This document shows positions 18,687-26,823 of a DNA stretch of 64,000 nucleotides, piece after piece (positions within the stretch are counted from its first letter, which is position 1; the number at the start of each line of letters is the position of its first letter). Under the pieces are notes generated by a model that made no database searches, was not told the DNA's origin, and saw nothing but the letters and a program-made list of their open reading frames with translations. Origin of the DNA: Demequina phytophila (lineage in GTDB: Bacteria > Actinomycetota > Actinomycetes > Actinomycetales > Demequinaceae); NCBI RefSeq assembly GCF_000971135.1, contig NZ_BBLW01000002.1, forward strand, positions 186,001 through 250,000, read 5' to 3'. The position numbers and the translations under genes are program-made.

Positions 18687-20666
18687 GTGGCGGGCACGAT
18701 CAACAGGGACGACATCGCGGCGGTCCGCGAGCGCGCGCCCATCGAGGAGATCGTCGGCCAGCACGTCGCGCTGAAGTCCGCCGGCGTCGGTTCGCTCAAG
18801 GGCCTGTGCCCGTTCCACGACGAGCGCTCGCCCTCCTTCCACGTGCGCCCGGCCGCCGGCCGTTGGCACTGCTTCGGGTGTGGCGAGGGCGGCGACGTCA
18901 TCGAGTTCGTCATGCGGATGGACGGGCTGCCGTTCGCCGAGGCGGTCGAGTACCTCGCCGACCGTGCGGGCGTGACGCTCCGCTACGAGGCCGGCGGGCG
19001 TCGCGGCTCCGAGTCGGGGGCGAGCATGCGCCGCCGTCTGCTCGAGGCGCACCGCGTGGCAGCCGAGTACTTCGTCGCGCAGCTCGAGTCGCCCGAGGCG
19101 CGGATCGCGCGCGACTTCCTGCGCGAGCGTGGCTTCGACAGCGCGGCGGCCACGACCTTCGGGTGCGGCTACGCGCCCCAGGGCTGGTCGCACCTCACCG
19201 ACCACCTGCGCGCGAAGGGCTTCACCGAGCCCGAGCTCAAGGCGTCCGGGCTGGTGTCCGAGGGGCAGCGTGGGGTGTACGACCGCTTCCGTGGCCGCCT
19301 GGTGTGGCCCATCCGCGAGGTGACGGGGGATGTCATCGGCTTCGGGGCCCGGCGCCTCCACGAGGACGACCAGGGGCCGAAGTACCTCAACACACCCGAG
19401 ACGCAGATCTACAAGAAGAGCCACGTGCTCTACGGGCTCGACCTCGCCAAGGGCGCCATCCGTTCGGAGCGCACCACGGTGGTGGTGGAGGGCTACACGG
19501 ATGTGATGGCGTGCCACCTCGCGGGCGTCACCAATGCGGTCGCGACCTGCGGCACGGCGTTCGGCGAGGACCACGTCAAGGTGGTGCGCCGCCTCATGGG
19601 CGACACGGGCGCGACCCAGCTCAAGGTCGGCTCGACCGGGGCGAAGGTGGTCTTCACGTTCGACGGCGACGAGGCCGGCCAGAACGCGGCGCTCAAGTCC
19701 TTCGCGCTCGACCAGCAGTTCCTCGCGCAGACGTTCGTCGCGGTGGACCCCGAGGGCATGGACCCGTGCGACATCCGTCAGCGCGACGGCGACGACGCGG
19801 TGCGCCGGCTGATGGAGCGGCGCACGCCGCTGTTCGAGTTCGTCATCAAGGCGTCGCTCGCGGCGCACGACCTCGAGACCCCCGAGGGACGCGTGGCGGC
19901 GCTGCGGACCGCGGCGCCGATCGTGGCGCAGATCCGTGACCGTGCGATCCGGCCCGAGTATGCGCGCCGCCTCGCCGGCTGGCTGGGCATGGAGCCGGCC
20001 GACGTGCTGCGCGCCGTGTCGCGGGCGGGGGAGCGGGGCGGTGCGGGGTCGGGCGGTGGCCGTGGCACCGCGCCCGGTGGTGCACCCGCGGGACGTCCGG
20101 GACAGGGCCAGCCCGCGCATCGTCCCGACGACGGCCCGCCGCCTATGGACCCCGAGACCGGGCAGATCGCGACCGTGGTCGCGTCCCGGCCCAACCCGCG
20201 CGACCCGGTGGTGCGCGCGGAGGCGCTGTCGTTGGGGGTGCTGCTGCAGGCGCCGACGGCGATCGCGGCGGACGCGATGACCATGGGGATCGTGGCGGAG
20301 CTCTCGCGTGTGTCCTTCACGGCGCCGCAGTACGGGCAGATCTTCGACGCGGTGCTCGCCGCGGGAGGGCCCGCTGCTGCCGGACCCGACTGGGTGGGTG
20401 CGGTCGAGGAGCAGGCGGGGCCCGAGCTCGGGACGCTGGTCTCGCAGCTCGCCGTGACGCCGCTGCCGCACGACAAGCCGGCGGAGATCGGGGTGTACGC
20501 GCGCTCGGTGCTCGCGCGGATGCTCGACCTCGCGATCACGCGCACCACCGCGGACCTGCGCGGGCGGATGCAGCGCGCCGGCGCCGGGACCGATGCGGCG
20601 AACGCGGCGTTCGCGGAGATCATCCGGCTCGAGGGGCGGCGCCGGCAGCTGCGCGAGGTGGAGTGA
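18687..20666 (+). CDS. dnaG: DNA primase
   Basis: DnaG makes RNA primers for replication. The protein has 659 residues from the GTG at 18687. The zinc-binding domain has C41, H44, C62 and C65 (CPFH, HCFGC). The TOPRIM core contains EGYTDVMACHLAGV and, later, FDGDEAGQNAALKS, with DPCDIRQRDG beyond it. A Gly/Pro/Arg-rich linker (about residues 450-490) precedes the helical DnaB-interaction domain. A stretch, TQLKVGSTGAK, is inserted in the TOPRIM region relative to short homologues, as seen in related actinobacteria. A decamer copy at 20116 falls in the linker. Confidence 0.95.
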   Translation: MAGTINRDDIAAVRERAPIEEIVGQHVALKSAGVGSLKGLCPFHDERSPSFHVRPAAGRWHCFGCGEGGDVIEFVMRMDGLPFAEAVEYLADRAGVTLRYEAGGRRGSESGASMRRRLLEAHRVAAEYFVAQLESPEARIARDFLRERGFDSAAATTFGCGYAPQGWSHLTDHLRAKGFTEPELKASGLVSEGQRGVYDRFRGRLVWPIREVTGDVIGFGARRLHEDDQGPKYLNTPETQIYKKSHVLYGLDLAKGAIRSERTTVVVEGYTDVMACHLAGVTNAVATCGTAFGEDHVKVVRRLMGDTGATQLKVGSTGAKVVFTFDGDEAGQNAALKSFALDQQFLAQTFVAVDPEGMDPCDIRQRDGDDAVRRLMERRTPLFEFVIKASLAAHDLETPEGRVAALRTAAPIVAQIRDRAIRPEYARRLAGWLGMEPADVLRAVSRAGERGGAGSGGGRGTAPGGAPAGRPGQGQPAHRPDDGPPPMDPETGQIATVVASRPNPRDPVVRAEALSLGVLLQAPTAIAADAMTMGIVAELSRVSFTAPQYGQIFDAVLAAGGPAAAGPDWVGAVEEQAGPELGTLVSQLAVTPLPHDKPAEIGVYARSVLARMLDLAITRTTADLRGRMQRAGAGTDAANAAFAEIIRLEGRRRQLREVE

Positions 20667-20705
20667 CCCTGCACGGTGTCGGAGGCCGCTGTCGGAGGCC
20701 GCGCG

Positions 20706-20711
20706 TAGCCT
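20706..20711 (+). promoter_or_regulatory. -10 box for the VOC gene
   Basis: TAGCCT lies 28 nt before the ATG at 20740. The leader includes GGGAGG close to the start, so this gene would be translated in the ordinary way. Confidence 0.5.
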
Positions 20712-20739
20712 GCTGAGAGGTCGATCTCGGGAGGCTGGC

Positions 20740-21174
20740 ATGGCATCACCACGGGTGTCGTTCGTGACGTTGGGCGTCGCGGACCTGGCGCGTGCGCGCG
20801 CGTTCTACGAGGCATGGGGGTGGAAGGTCGCGTCTGCCGAGGGGGACATCGTGTTCTTCCAGGCCAACGGGACCGTCATCGGGCTGTTCGGGCTCGCCGA
20901 CCTCGCTGAGGACCAGGGGAGACCCGGCGCGGCTCTTGGGGTGGGCGCGATGACGCTCGCGCAGAACTACCCGACCGAGGCCGAGGTCGACGCGGTGTTC
21001 GAGGAGGCGCTCGCGGCCGGCGCGACGCTGCTCAAGCGGCCGGAGAAGGTGTTCTGGGGCGGGTACAGCGGCTACGTCGCGGACCCGGACGGCCACGTCT
21101 GGGAGCTCGCGATGAACCCGTTCTCGCCGCCGGAGGCGGACGGGTCGGTGGTGCTGGGGTCCGGGGCGTCCTAA
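20740..21174 (+). CDS. VOC (glyoxalase/bleomycin-resistance fold) protein
   Basis: The product has 144 residues with one vicinal-oxygen-chelate domain: [24 protein letters not shown] at the start and GYVADPDGHVWELAMNP near the end, the latter with the conserved DPDGHxWE metal-site motif. The family includes glyoxalases, dioxygenases and resistance proteins; nothing here fixes the substrate. The ATG at 20740 follows GGGAGG. It stands between dnaG and a small membrane-protein gene and has its own promoter. Confidence 0.88.
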   Translation: MASPRVSFVTLGVADLARARAFYEAWGWKVASAEGDIVFFQANGTVIGLFGLADLAEDQGRPGAALGVGAMTLAQNYPTEAEVDAVFEEALAAGATLLKRPEKVFWGGYSGYVADPDGHVWELAMNPFSPPEADGSVVLGSGAS

Positions 21175-21200
21175 GTCTGGTGCGGCGCGCGCGGGCGGGG

Positions 21201-21206
21201 TAGCGT
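21201..21206 (+). promoter_or_regulatory. -10 box for the small membrane-protein gene
   Basis: TAGCGT ends 7 nt before the GTG at 21214, consistent with leaderless expression. Confidence 0.5.
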
Positions 21207-21213
21207 CCGAAGG

Positions 21214-21651
21214 GTGGACGCGGAGCGCGCGGTTCAGGCGCGGGCGCGGCACGATGTCGCCGCGCTCACGGGCGCCTTCGTGCCCACCACCAGGATGATG
21301 CGCGATCTGCAGCTCGCGTCGCTCATGCGCCACGGGCGCCGTGCGGTGACACGGATCATGCGCGAGGCCGGCCTGGTGCGCGCATGGTGGGCGCGGTCGC
21401 CCCTCCTCATCCTCGTTGCGCCGCTCACGCTGACGTACGCCGCGGTGTTCGGGCATGCGCTCATGTTCATCGCCGGCGGCGCGCTCCTGATCTGGGGCGG
21501 GATGAGCGAGCCGCGGCTCAACCGGGCCGAGCGGCACGAGCGGTGGCTCCTCATGATGGCCTATCGCAACGCGGCCGCGGACGCGTTGGATGCGCGCGTC
21601 GACCGCTTCGCCTACGGGTGGGGAGAGGAGCCGGGGACCGCGCTCAGGTGA
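21214..21651 (+). CDS. small membrane protein, unknown
   Basis: The product has 145 residues: an amphipathic, arginine-rich N-terminal half, two adjacent hydrophobic segments (about 62-80 and 82-97: SPLLILVAPLTLTYAAVFGH, LMFIAGGALLIWGG) and a cytosolic-looking C-terminus. I recognise no family. The GTG start is supported by the TAGCGT box just upstream. A decamer copy follows the stop at 21656. Confidence 0.65.
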   Translation: MDAERAVQARARHDVAALTGAFVPTTRMMRDLQLASLMRHGRRAVTRIMREAGLVRAWWARSPLLILVAPLTLTYAAVFGHALMFIAGGALLIWGGMSEPRLNRAERHERWLLMMAYRNAAADALDARVDRFAYGWGEEPGTALR

Positions 21652-21688
21652 CCCGCGCATCGTCCCCGGGGACCCCGGGAAAGCAGAA

Positions 21689-21715
21689 GGCCCGGTCCTC
21701 GAAGAGGACCGGGCC
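21689..21715 (-). terminator. terminator after tRNA-Asn
   Basis: Perfect 12-bp stem (arm GGCCCGGTCCTC) with a 3-nt loop, followed on the minus strand by a T-rich stretch (TTCTGCTTT). It lies directly beyond the 3' end of tRNA-Asn. Confidence 0.88.
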
Positions 21716-21717
21716 GG

Positions 21718-21793
21718 TGGCTCCCCCGACTGGACTCGAACCAGTAACCTGCCGATTAACAGTCGGCTGCTCTGCCAATTGAGCTACGGAGGA
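21718..21793 (-). tRNA. tRNA-Asn (GTT)
   Basis: A full cloverleaf is readable on the minus strand: acceptor TCCTCCG with CGGGGGA, D-arm starting GCTC, anticodon loop CTGTTAA with GTT, T-arm ACTGG/CCAGT with TTCGAGT, and discriminator G. The CCA end is encoded (21720-21718). A TACAGT -10 box lies at 21805-21810 on the minus strand. Confidence 0.97.
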
Positions 21794-21810
21794 ATGCGAG
21801 GAATACTGTA

Positions 21811-21831
21811 CCGGATCCCGGAGGGGTCCGG
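21811..21831 (-). terminator. hairpin between csbD and tRNA-Asn
   Basis: An 8-bp stem with one G-U pair and a 5-nt loop (21811-21818 with 21824-21831), located downstream of the csbD stop on the minus strand. Probably ends the csbD transcript; no T-run. Confidence 0.4.
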
Positions 21832-21880
21832 TGACCACCTCGCATCCGCTCCGCGCTCGTCGGGGTGCTGACGGGGCCCG

Positions 21881-22075
21881 TCAGTGCTTGTCGGTAGCCT
21901 CGTTGAACTTGGCGGCGACGGCGTCCTTCGCGTCCTCCACCTTGTCCTTCGCCCCGGCCTTGAGCTGGTCGATCTTGCCCTCGGCCTCGAGCTGCTCATC
22001 GCCGGTCGCCTTGCCGGCGCCCTCCTTGGCCTTGCCCTTGAGGTCCTCGGCGGCGTTGCTCGCACGGTCGTTCAT
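21881..22075 (-). CDS. CsbD-family stress protein
   Basis: The product has 64 residues, highly charged and alanine/lysine-rich: NDRASNAAEDLKGKAKEGAG followed by DEQLEAEGKIDQLKAGAKDK. This is the CsbD signature of general-stress proteins, predicted helical and hydrophilic. Two in-frame ATGs exist at 22081 and 22075; the latter is preferred because GGAGGAG is 8 nt upstream. The family's molecular role is not established. Confidence 0.88.
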   Translation of the reverse strand: MNDRASNAAEDLKGKAKEGAGKATGDEQLEAEGKIDQLKAGAKDKVEDAKDAVAAKFNEATDKH

Positions 22076-22220
22076 GCTCATGACTCCTCCACATCGACTC
22101 GTCACGGACCGCGGTCGCGGTCACCCTTGGTACAAGGCGAATAGTTGGCGAGGCATTCCCCAGGTGTGTGGGGCGGTGGGTGCGCGGGGTGGCTCGCGGT
22201 GTCGCCGGTGCGCGCGCCGG

Positions 22221-22226
22221 TAGACT
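22221..22226 (+). promoter_or_regulatory. -10 box for tRNA-Met
   Basis: TAGACT about 25 nt before the mature 5' end of the CAT tRNA. Confidence 0.55.
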
Positions 22227-22251
22227 GTCCGGCGGCCTCCTCCGAGGCTGC

Positions 22252-22325
22252 GGGCCAGTAGCTCAGCAGGTCAGAGCAGTGGACTCATAATCCATCGGTC
22301 GCGGGTTCGAGCCCCGCCTGGCCCA
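22252..22325 (+). tRNA. tRNA with CAT anticodon, probably elongator tRNA-Met
   Basis: The cloverleaf is complete: acceptor GGGCCAG with CTGGCCC, D-stem GCTC/GAGC, anticodon stem GTGGA/TCCAT with loop CTCATAA, T-stem GCGGG/CCCGC and discriminator A. CCA is not encoded. The G1-C72 pair and ordinary stem exclude initiator tRNA. A tRNA-Ile with modified C34 would also read CAT and is the alternative. Confidence 0.9.
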
Positions 22326-23856
22326 CCGATGGCAGCGCGGGGAAGCGCTCGCGCAGGTCCACCTTGCGCACCTTGCCGCTCGCGGTCCGCGGGAGCTCGT
22401 CGACCACGATCGCCGCGCGCGGGAGCTTGTACTTCGCGACCCGGCCCCGCAGGTGGGCGAGCACGTCCGCGGGGGTGACCGCCGCATCGTCGTGCAACGC
22501 GACGATCGCCAGAGGCACCTCGCCCCAGCGCTCGTCGGGGACGCCGATGACCGCGACCGCGCGTACGTCGGGCAGCTCCATGACCAGCTGCTCGATCTCG
22601 GCGGGGTACACGTTCTCGCCGCCGGAGATGATCATGTCCTTGAGGCGGTCGGTCACGGTCAGGTAGCCGTCCTCGTCGAGGAACCCGACGTCGCCGGTGC
22701 GCAGCCAGTCGCCGTCGCGAGCCTCCGCGCTGGCCTCCGGCCGGCGCCAGTACTCGCGGATGACGTTGGGGCCGCTGATCTGGATCTCGCCCGCCTGGCC
22801 CGGAGGCAGCTCGCCGCCGTCGGCATCCACGATCCGCACGTCGGTGAAGAAGTGGGCCAGGCCGGAGGTGCCCGCGTGGTCGCGCGCCTTGCTCACCGGC
22901 AGCGAGGTCGCGCCGGGGGAGGCCTCGGTCATGCCGTAGCCGCTCGAGAACGCGAGCCCGCGCGCCTCGTACGCGTCGATGACCCGCAGCGGCATCGCGG
23001 AGCCGCCGCACGTGAGCTTGCGGATGCTGGACAGGTCCGTCGACTCCCATGCCGGGTCCTCCGCGAGGAACTGGAAGGTGGTCGGCACCCCTGACAGGCT
23101 TGTCACTCCGTGCCGCTCGACGGCCGCGAGCACCTCGGCGGCCTCGAATCGCTCGTGCAGCACCACCGCGCCGCCCTTGAGGAGCGTGGGAAGGGCACCC
23201 ATGCTGAGCGCGGCGACGTGGAACATCGGCGACATCATCATCGCGACCTCGTCGCGCGTGACGTCGTAGTCGACGATCGCGTTGAGGACATTCCAGGTGA
23301 GGTTGCCGTGGGTGAGCACGGCGCCCTTCGGGCGGCCCGTCGTGCCGGAGGTGTAGAGGATCATCGCCGGGTCCTCGAGCGAGACCTGCTGTGCGAACCG
23401 GGAGGGGGCGCTAGCGGTGATCGCATCGTCCAGGCTCTCGACCGCGGGCAGGTCCGCCGGACCGTCCACGACAAGCCGCTTGCGGATCCCGCTCGACCAG
23501 GCTGCCGCCCGCGCGAGGTCGCGCACCGACTCGTGCGTGATCAGGAACGTCGCGCCCGAGTCCTCGATCATGTACTCGAGCTCGCGGGGGGCGAGGCGCG
23601 TGTTGAGCGGCACGAAGATGGCCCCGAGCGCGCCGCACGCGAAGAACGTGGTGAGGAAGTCGGGGTGGTTGTTGCCCAGGTAGACCAGGCGGTCGCGCTT
23701 GGCCAGCCCTCGCTCCGCCAGCGTGGCGGTGAGGCGGGCGACGCGGTCGGCGAGCTCGTCGTACGTGTACGTCCCGCCCTCCCAGATGAGCGCGACGTCC
23801 CCGGCCGACTTGATGCGGCGGCGTTCGATCCAGTCGCCGAGTCCCTGATTCTTCAT
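22285..23856 (-). CDS. fatty/aryl acyl-CoA synthetase (AMP-forming)
   Basis: This is an ANL-superfamily ligase of 523 residues that activates a carboxylic acid to an acyl-CoA. The P-loop motif YTSGTTGRPKGAVLTHGN, GYGMTEA, WLRTGDVGFLDEDGYL and the C-terminal catalytic lysine motif (LPRTASGKVRK) are intact. The last ~15 residues read through the complement of the tRNA-Met gene with no earlier stop, so the two overlap by 41 nt; the natural end is probably around VDLRERF. Last gene of a four-gene operon with SDR, amidohydrolase and MaoC hydratase. The acid substrate is unknown. Confidence 0.9.
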   Translation of the reverse strand: MKNQGLGDWIERRRIKSAGDVALIWEGGTYTYDELADRVARLTATLAERGLAKRDRLVYLGNNHPDFLTTFFACGALGAIFVPLNTRLAPRELEYMIEDSGATFLITHESVRDLARAAAWSSGIRKRLVVDGPADLPAVESLDDAITASAPSRFAQQVSLEDPAMILYTSGTTGRPKGAVLTHGNLTWNVLNAIVDYDVTRDEVAMMMSPMFHVAALSMGALPTLLKGGAVVLHERFEAAEVLAAVERHGVTSLSGVPTTFQFLAEDPAWESTDLSSIRKLTCGGSAMPLRVIDAYEARGLAFSSGYGMTEASPGATSLPVSKARDHAGTSGLAHFFTDVRIVDADGGELPPGQAGEIQISGPNVIREYWRRPEASAEARDGDWLRTGDVGFLDEDGYLTVTDRLKDMIISGGENVYPAEIEQLVMELPDVRAVAVIGVPDERWGEVPLAIVALHDDAAVTPADVLAHLRGRVAKYKLPRAAIVVDELPRTASGKVRKVDLRERFPALPSVGQAGLEPATDGL

Positions 23857-23886
23857 GCTTTCCTCGCTGTGGTCCGGACGGCGGTG

Positions 23887-24342
23887 TCAGGCGTAGAAGC
23901 GGTACAGGCCGCGCGCGACCACGGCCGGCTTGGTGCCGCCCTCGATCTCGATGGTCTGGTCGACGGTGAGCTGGAACCCGCCGGCGATCTCGGTGACCTC
24001 GGCGATCACCGCGTTCATGCGCACCCGCGCGCCCACCTTCACCGGCGAGATGAACCGCACCTTGTCGAGCCCGTAGTTGACCTTGGTGGTGACGCCGTCG
24101 ACGTCGAGCAGCTCTGTCCAGAAGCGCGTGGCGAGCGACAGCGACAGGAAGCCGTGCGCGATAGGCCCGCCGAAGGGGCTCTCCGCGGTCGCCCGCTCGG
24201 GGTCGGTGTGGATCCACTGGTGGTCGTCGACGGCGTCGGCGAACAGGTTCACGCGGTCCTGGGTGATCTCGAGCCAATCGGTCCAGCCGAGGTCGCGGCC
24301 CTGGAGGTCCGGCAGCGAGGCGTAGGGGACGGTGGCGGTCAT
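23887..24342 (-). CDS. MaoC-family (R)-enoyl-CoA hydratase
   Basis: The product has 151 residues with the hot-dog fold. The hydratase-2 motif is present as DDHQWIHTDPERA followed by FGGPIAHGFLSLSL, containing the catalytic Asp and His. It hydrates a 2-enoyl-CoA. AAAGG precedes the ATG. It lies 30 nt upstream of the AMP ligase start on the same strand, so ligase, hydratase and SDR could run a short beta-oxidation-like sequence. Confidence 0.92.
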   Translation of the reverse strand: MTATVPYASLPDLQGRDLGWTDWLEITQDRVNLFADAVDDHQWIHTDPERATAESPFGGPIAHGFLSLSLATRFWTELLDVDGVTTKVNYGLDKVRFISPVKVGARVRMNAVIAEVTEIAGGFQLTVDQTIEIEGGTKPAVVARGLYRFYA

Positions 24343-24416
24343 GGGGATGCCTTTCGGTTCGGAGGTCGGGGGAGGGGACGATGCGATGGTCGGGGGCCGC
24401 GGTCAGGTCGACGCGG

Positions 24417-25301
24417 TCAGGTGGCGAGGCCGAGGAGTCGGACGGCGTTGTCCTTGAGGATCGCGCCGAGCCGTTCGGGCCTGAGGGCGGTCTGCTGGAC
24501 GTCGTCGAGCCATCGGTCGGGGGTGAGGAGCGGGAAGTCGGTGCCGAACAGCACGCGGTCCTTGAGGTAGGAGTTCGCGGCGCGGACGAGCGACTCGGGG
24601 AAGTACCGCGGGCTCCATCCGGACAGGTCGATCCAGGTATTGTGTTTGTGGGTCGCCACGGCGAGCGCCTCGTCCTGCCACGGCACGCTCGGGTGGGCCA
24701 TGATGATCTGCAGGTCGGGGAAGTCGGCTGCGACGCCGTCGAGCAGCATCGGGTTCGACAGCGCGAGGCGCAGCCCGCGTCCGCCGGGCAGCCCGGCCCC
24801 GATCCCGGTCTGGCCGGTGTGGAACAGCGCGGGGACGCCGGCGTCCTGAATTGCGGCGTACATCGGGTACCAGCGTTCGTCCGAGGGATCGAAGCCCTGC
24901 ACCGTCGGGTGGAGCTTGAACCCGCGCACGCCGTGGTCCTCGACCAGCCGGTGGATCCGGTCGACCGCATCGTCCCGATGCGGGTCGACCGAGCCGAAGG
25001 GGATGAGCACATCGGCGTGCGCCGCCGCGCCTGCCGCGATCTCAGCGCTGTCCAGTGGAGGGTGGCCCAGGTGGGTCTCCGCGTCGACGGTGAAGACCAC
25101 CGCCGCCATGCGGCGCTCGCGGTAGTACCCGGCGATCGCGTCGAGCTCCGGACGCGGGCCGTCCGCCTTGAAGTAGCGCGAGGCCGCCTCGGCGAGGTCG
25201 CTGGGCAAGGAGGCGTGGCCGTGGCCGTCAACCTCGACATGCACGTGCATGTCGATCGCGGCGAGCGAGTCCAGGTCCAGCGCGGGCTCGTATCGCGTCA
25301 T
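24417..25301 (-). CDS. amidohydrolase-2 family metal-dependent hydrolase/decarboxylase
   Basis: The product has 294 residues and a TIM-barrel amidohydrolase fold: DMHVHVE near the N-terminus (first metal motif HxH), GFKLHPTVQGFDPSD, ALFHTGQTG, IIMAHPSVPWQDEAL and the late Asp in VLFGTDFPLLTPDRW. Relatives decarboxylate or hydrolyse aromatic or cyclic acids (ACMSD/gamma-resorcylate type) or act as carboxylic-acid hydratases. The ATG at 25301 with GGAGAA upstream is chosen; the longer frame runs into the SDR gene. Its place between SDR and MaoC genes suggests ring or side-chain catabolism. Confidence 0.85.
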   Translation of the reverse strand: MTRYEPALDLDSLAAIDMHVHVEVDGHGHASLPSDLAEAASRYFKADGPRPELDAIAGYYRERRMAAVVFTVDAETHLGHPPLDSAEIAAGAAAHADVLIPFGSVDPHRDDAVDRIHRLVEDHGVRGFKLHPTVQGFDPSDERWYPMYAAIQDAGVPALFHTGQTGIGAGLPGGRGLRLALSNPMLLDGVAADFPDLQIIMAHPSVPWQDEALAVATHKHNTWIDLSGWSPRYFPESLVRAANSYLKDRVLFGTDFPLLTPDRWLDDVQQTALRPERLGAILKDNAVRLLGLAT

Positions 25302-25329
25302 CGCATTCTCCGGCGGGTCCGGACCCGGC

Positions 25330-26274
25330 TCACGCCTGGGGCTTCGGACGGACCAGGTCCTCCGGCAGCGCGGGGAAGCGCTCGCCGACGGTCTGCTCGT
25401 GGTCCACCAGGAGCGTGGGGAGCTCGGTGGCGAGCGACTCGGCCGTCCACCCGCCCTCGCTGTAGGCGGTGGCGACGGCCTCCGGGTGCGACCACAGCTG
25501 GACGCGATCACCGCCGATGCCGATCACCTGGCCCGTGACCTCGGCGGCGTCGGACGCCAGGTACGCGATCAGCCCCGCCACGTCGTCGGACGTGCCGAAT
25601 CCGAGGTCGTGGCGGAAGAAGGCGGGCATGGGCTCGCCTGCGGCGTCGGCCTCGACGGCGGCCGCGAAGTACGGCACGGTCGCGGTCATCGCGGTGGCGG
25701 CGACGGGGATCACGGCGTTGACCGCGATGCCGGCGCGCTTGAGCTCCAGGGCCCATGTGCGCACCATGCCGACGACCCCGGCCTTCGCCGCCGCATAGTT
25801 GGTCTGCCCGAAGTTGCCCCGCTGGCCCGTGGGGGACCCGATGCAGATGATCCGGCCCTTCACCTCGTGCTCGCGGAAGTATGCCGCGGCGGCGCGCACG
25901 CACGTGAAGGTGCCGCGGAGGTGGACGCCGATCACGGTGTCGAAGTCGTCGTCCGACATCTTCCACAGCACCGTGTCCCGCAGGACCCCGGCGTTGGTGA
26001 CCAGGATGTCCAGCCTCCCGAAGGTGTCGAGCGCGGCGGCCACGAGCGCATCGGCCGTCGCGGTGGGGCCCACCGGAGCGACGACCGCGATCGCGGTGCC
26101 GCCCGCACGTTCGATCTGGGCTACGGCATCGGCGGCTATGGCCGTGTCGACGTCGTTGACGACGATCGAGGCGCCGTGGCGGGCGAGCTCGAGTGCGTAG
26201 GCGAGGCCGAGGCCGCGGCCAGATCCCGTGACGATCGCGACCTTGCCGGAGAGTGAGGTGTGGTCCGTTGGCAT
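25330..26274 (-). CDS. short-chain dehydrogenase, 3-hydroxyacyl-CoA type
   Basis: The product has 314 residues. It has the cofactor motif TGSGRGLG, NVDT-type acidic residue after strand 2 (VVNDVDT), TNAG, the catalytic SPTGQRGNFGQTNYAAAKAG with Tyr and Lys, and a C-terminal extension of about 60 residues. The extension and NDVD resemble the dehydrogenase domain of multifunctional beta-oxidation enzymes. The ATG at 26274 is preceded by AAGGGAG. It is the first gene of the operon. The C-terminal ERFPALP is also found at the end of the AMP ligase of the same operon. Confidence 0.9.
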   Translation of the reverse strand: MPTDHTSLSGKVAIVTGSGRGLGLAYALELARHGASIVVNDVDTAIAADAVAQIERAGGTAIAVVAPVGPTATADALVAAALDTFGRLDILVTNAGVLRDTVLWKMSDDDFDTVIGVHLRGTFTCVRAAAAYFREHEVKGRIICIGSPTGQRGNFGQTNYAAAKAGVVGMVRTWALELKRAGIAVNAVIPVAATAMTATVPYFAAAVEADAAGEPMPAFFRHDLGFGTSDDVAGLIAYLASDAAEVTGQVIGIGGDRVQLWSHPEAVATAYSEGGWTAESLATELPTLLVDHEQTVGERFPALPEDLVRPKPQA

Positions 26275-26314
26275 GCGAGAACTCCCTTGTTCTTGAGCCT
26301 CAGCACACCAGAAG

Positions 26315-26333
26315 TCATTGAGAATGTCAATGA
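26315..26333. promoter_or_regulatory. MarR operator over the divergent promoter
   Basis: A perfect palindrome, TCATTGA-GAATG-TCAATGA, lies between the SDR operon and the MarR gene; outer arms GAAGTCA/TGACTTC (26311-26317, 26335-26341) extend the symmetry. On the minus strand TTGACA (26330-26325) forms a -35 inside the palindrome with a weak TGTGCT -10 17 nt later, so binding would block the SDR operon. Confidence 0.75.
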
Positions 26334-26367
26334 TTGACTTCATCACGAAGCGTGGCAGGATGGGCGC

Positions 26368-26823
26368 ATGGACACCGACGAGGGCGCGCGCGCGTACAGC
26401 TCGCCCACCCTCGACGCAGACACGAGCTTCCTGCTCGCGCGGGCGAGCGCGATGGCGTCTGCGGTGGGCAACCGCGCGATCGCGGACCTCGGGCTCAAGG
26501 TGCGCACCTACTCCGTGCTGGCGGTCGCGGTCGAGGTCGCGCCGTCGCAGCGCGAGCTGGCGGAGCGGCTCCGGCTCGACCCGAGCCAGATCGTCGCGCT
26601 GGTCGACGAGCTCGAGACGCGCGGCCTTCTCGAGCGCCGCCAGGACCCGACCGACCGCCGGGCGCGCATAGTCGCCGCGACCCCGGCCGGGGTCACGCTG
26701 TTCGAGCAGGCGCGGGCGCGGATCGAGGACGCGCAGCGCGACCTTTGGGCGCCGCATTCGGCGGCCGAGGTCGAGGCGCTCCGGGCGCTGCTGCGACGCG
26801 TCGCTTACGCCGACCTGCCCTAG
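26368..26823 (+). CDS. MarR family regulator
   Basis: The product has 151 residues with a winged helix: YSVLAVAVEVAPSQRELAER, LRLDPSQIVALVDELETRGL and the wing RRQDPTDRRARIVAATPAG. MarR proteins usually release DNA on binding phenolic acids or acyl-CoAs. It is divergent from the SDR/amidohydrolase/MaoC/ligase operon, with a palindrome between them, so control of that operon and of itself is likely. CAGGAT 8 nt before the ATG is a possible -10 (leaderless). Confidence 0.9.
   Translation: MDTDEGARAYSSPTLDADTSFLLARASAMASAVGNRAIADLGLKVRTYSVLAVAVEVAPSQRELAERLRLDPSQIVALVDELETRGLLERRQDPTDRRARIVAATPAGVTLFEQARARIEDAQRDLWAPHSAAEVEALRALLRRVAYADLP

Noticed and set aside
20674..20704. Tandem repeat of about 15 bp after dnaG (TGTCGGAGGCCGC twice)
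   Set aside because: Only two copies, short, in a small gap; likely a simple duplication.
18630..20741. Long open frame on the minus strand opposite dnaG, and similar long frames opposite leuA, recO/uppS, glyS, dus, uidA and the final GH2 gene
   Set aside because: They mirror real genes in high-GC sequence, have arginine/alanine-rich low-complexity products and show no family motifs.
22331..25385. A 22-nt identical repeat at 22331-22352 and 25364-25385 as a mobile or recombination element
   Set aside because: Both copies encode the same protein ending (ERFPALP) in two genes of the same operon; no flanking repeats or wider similarity.
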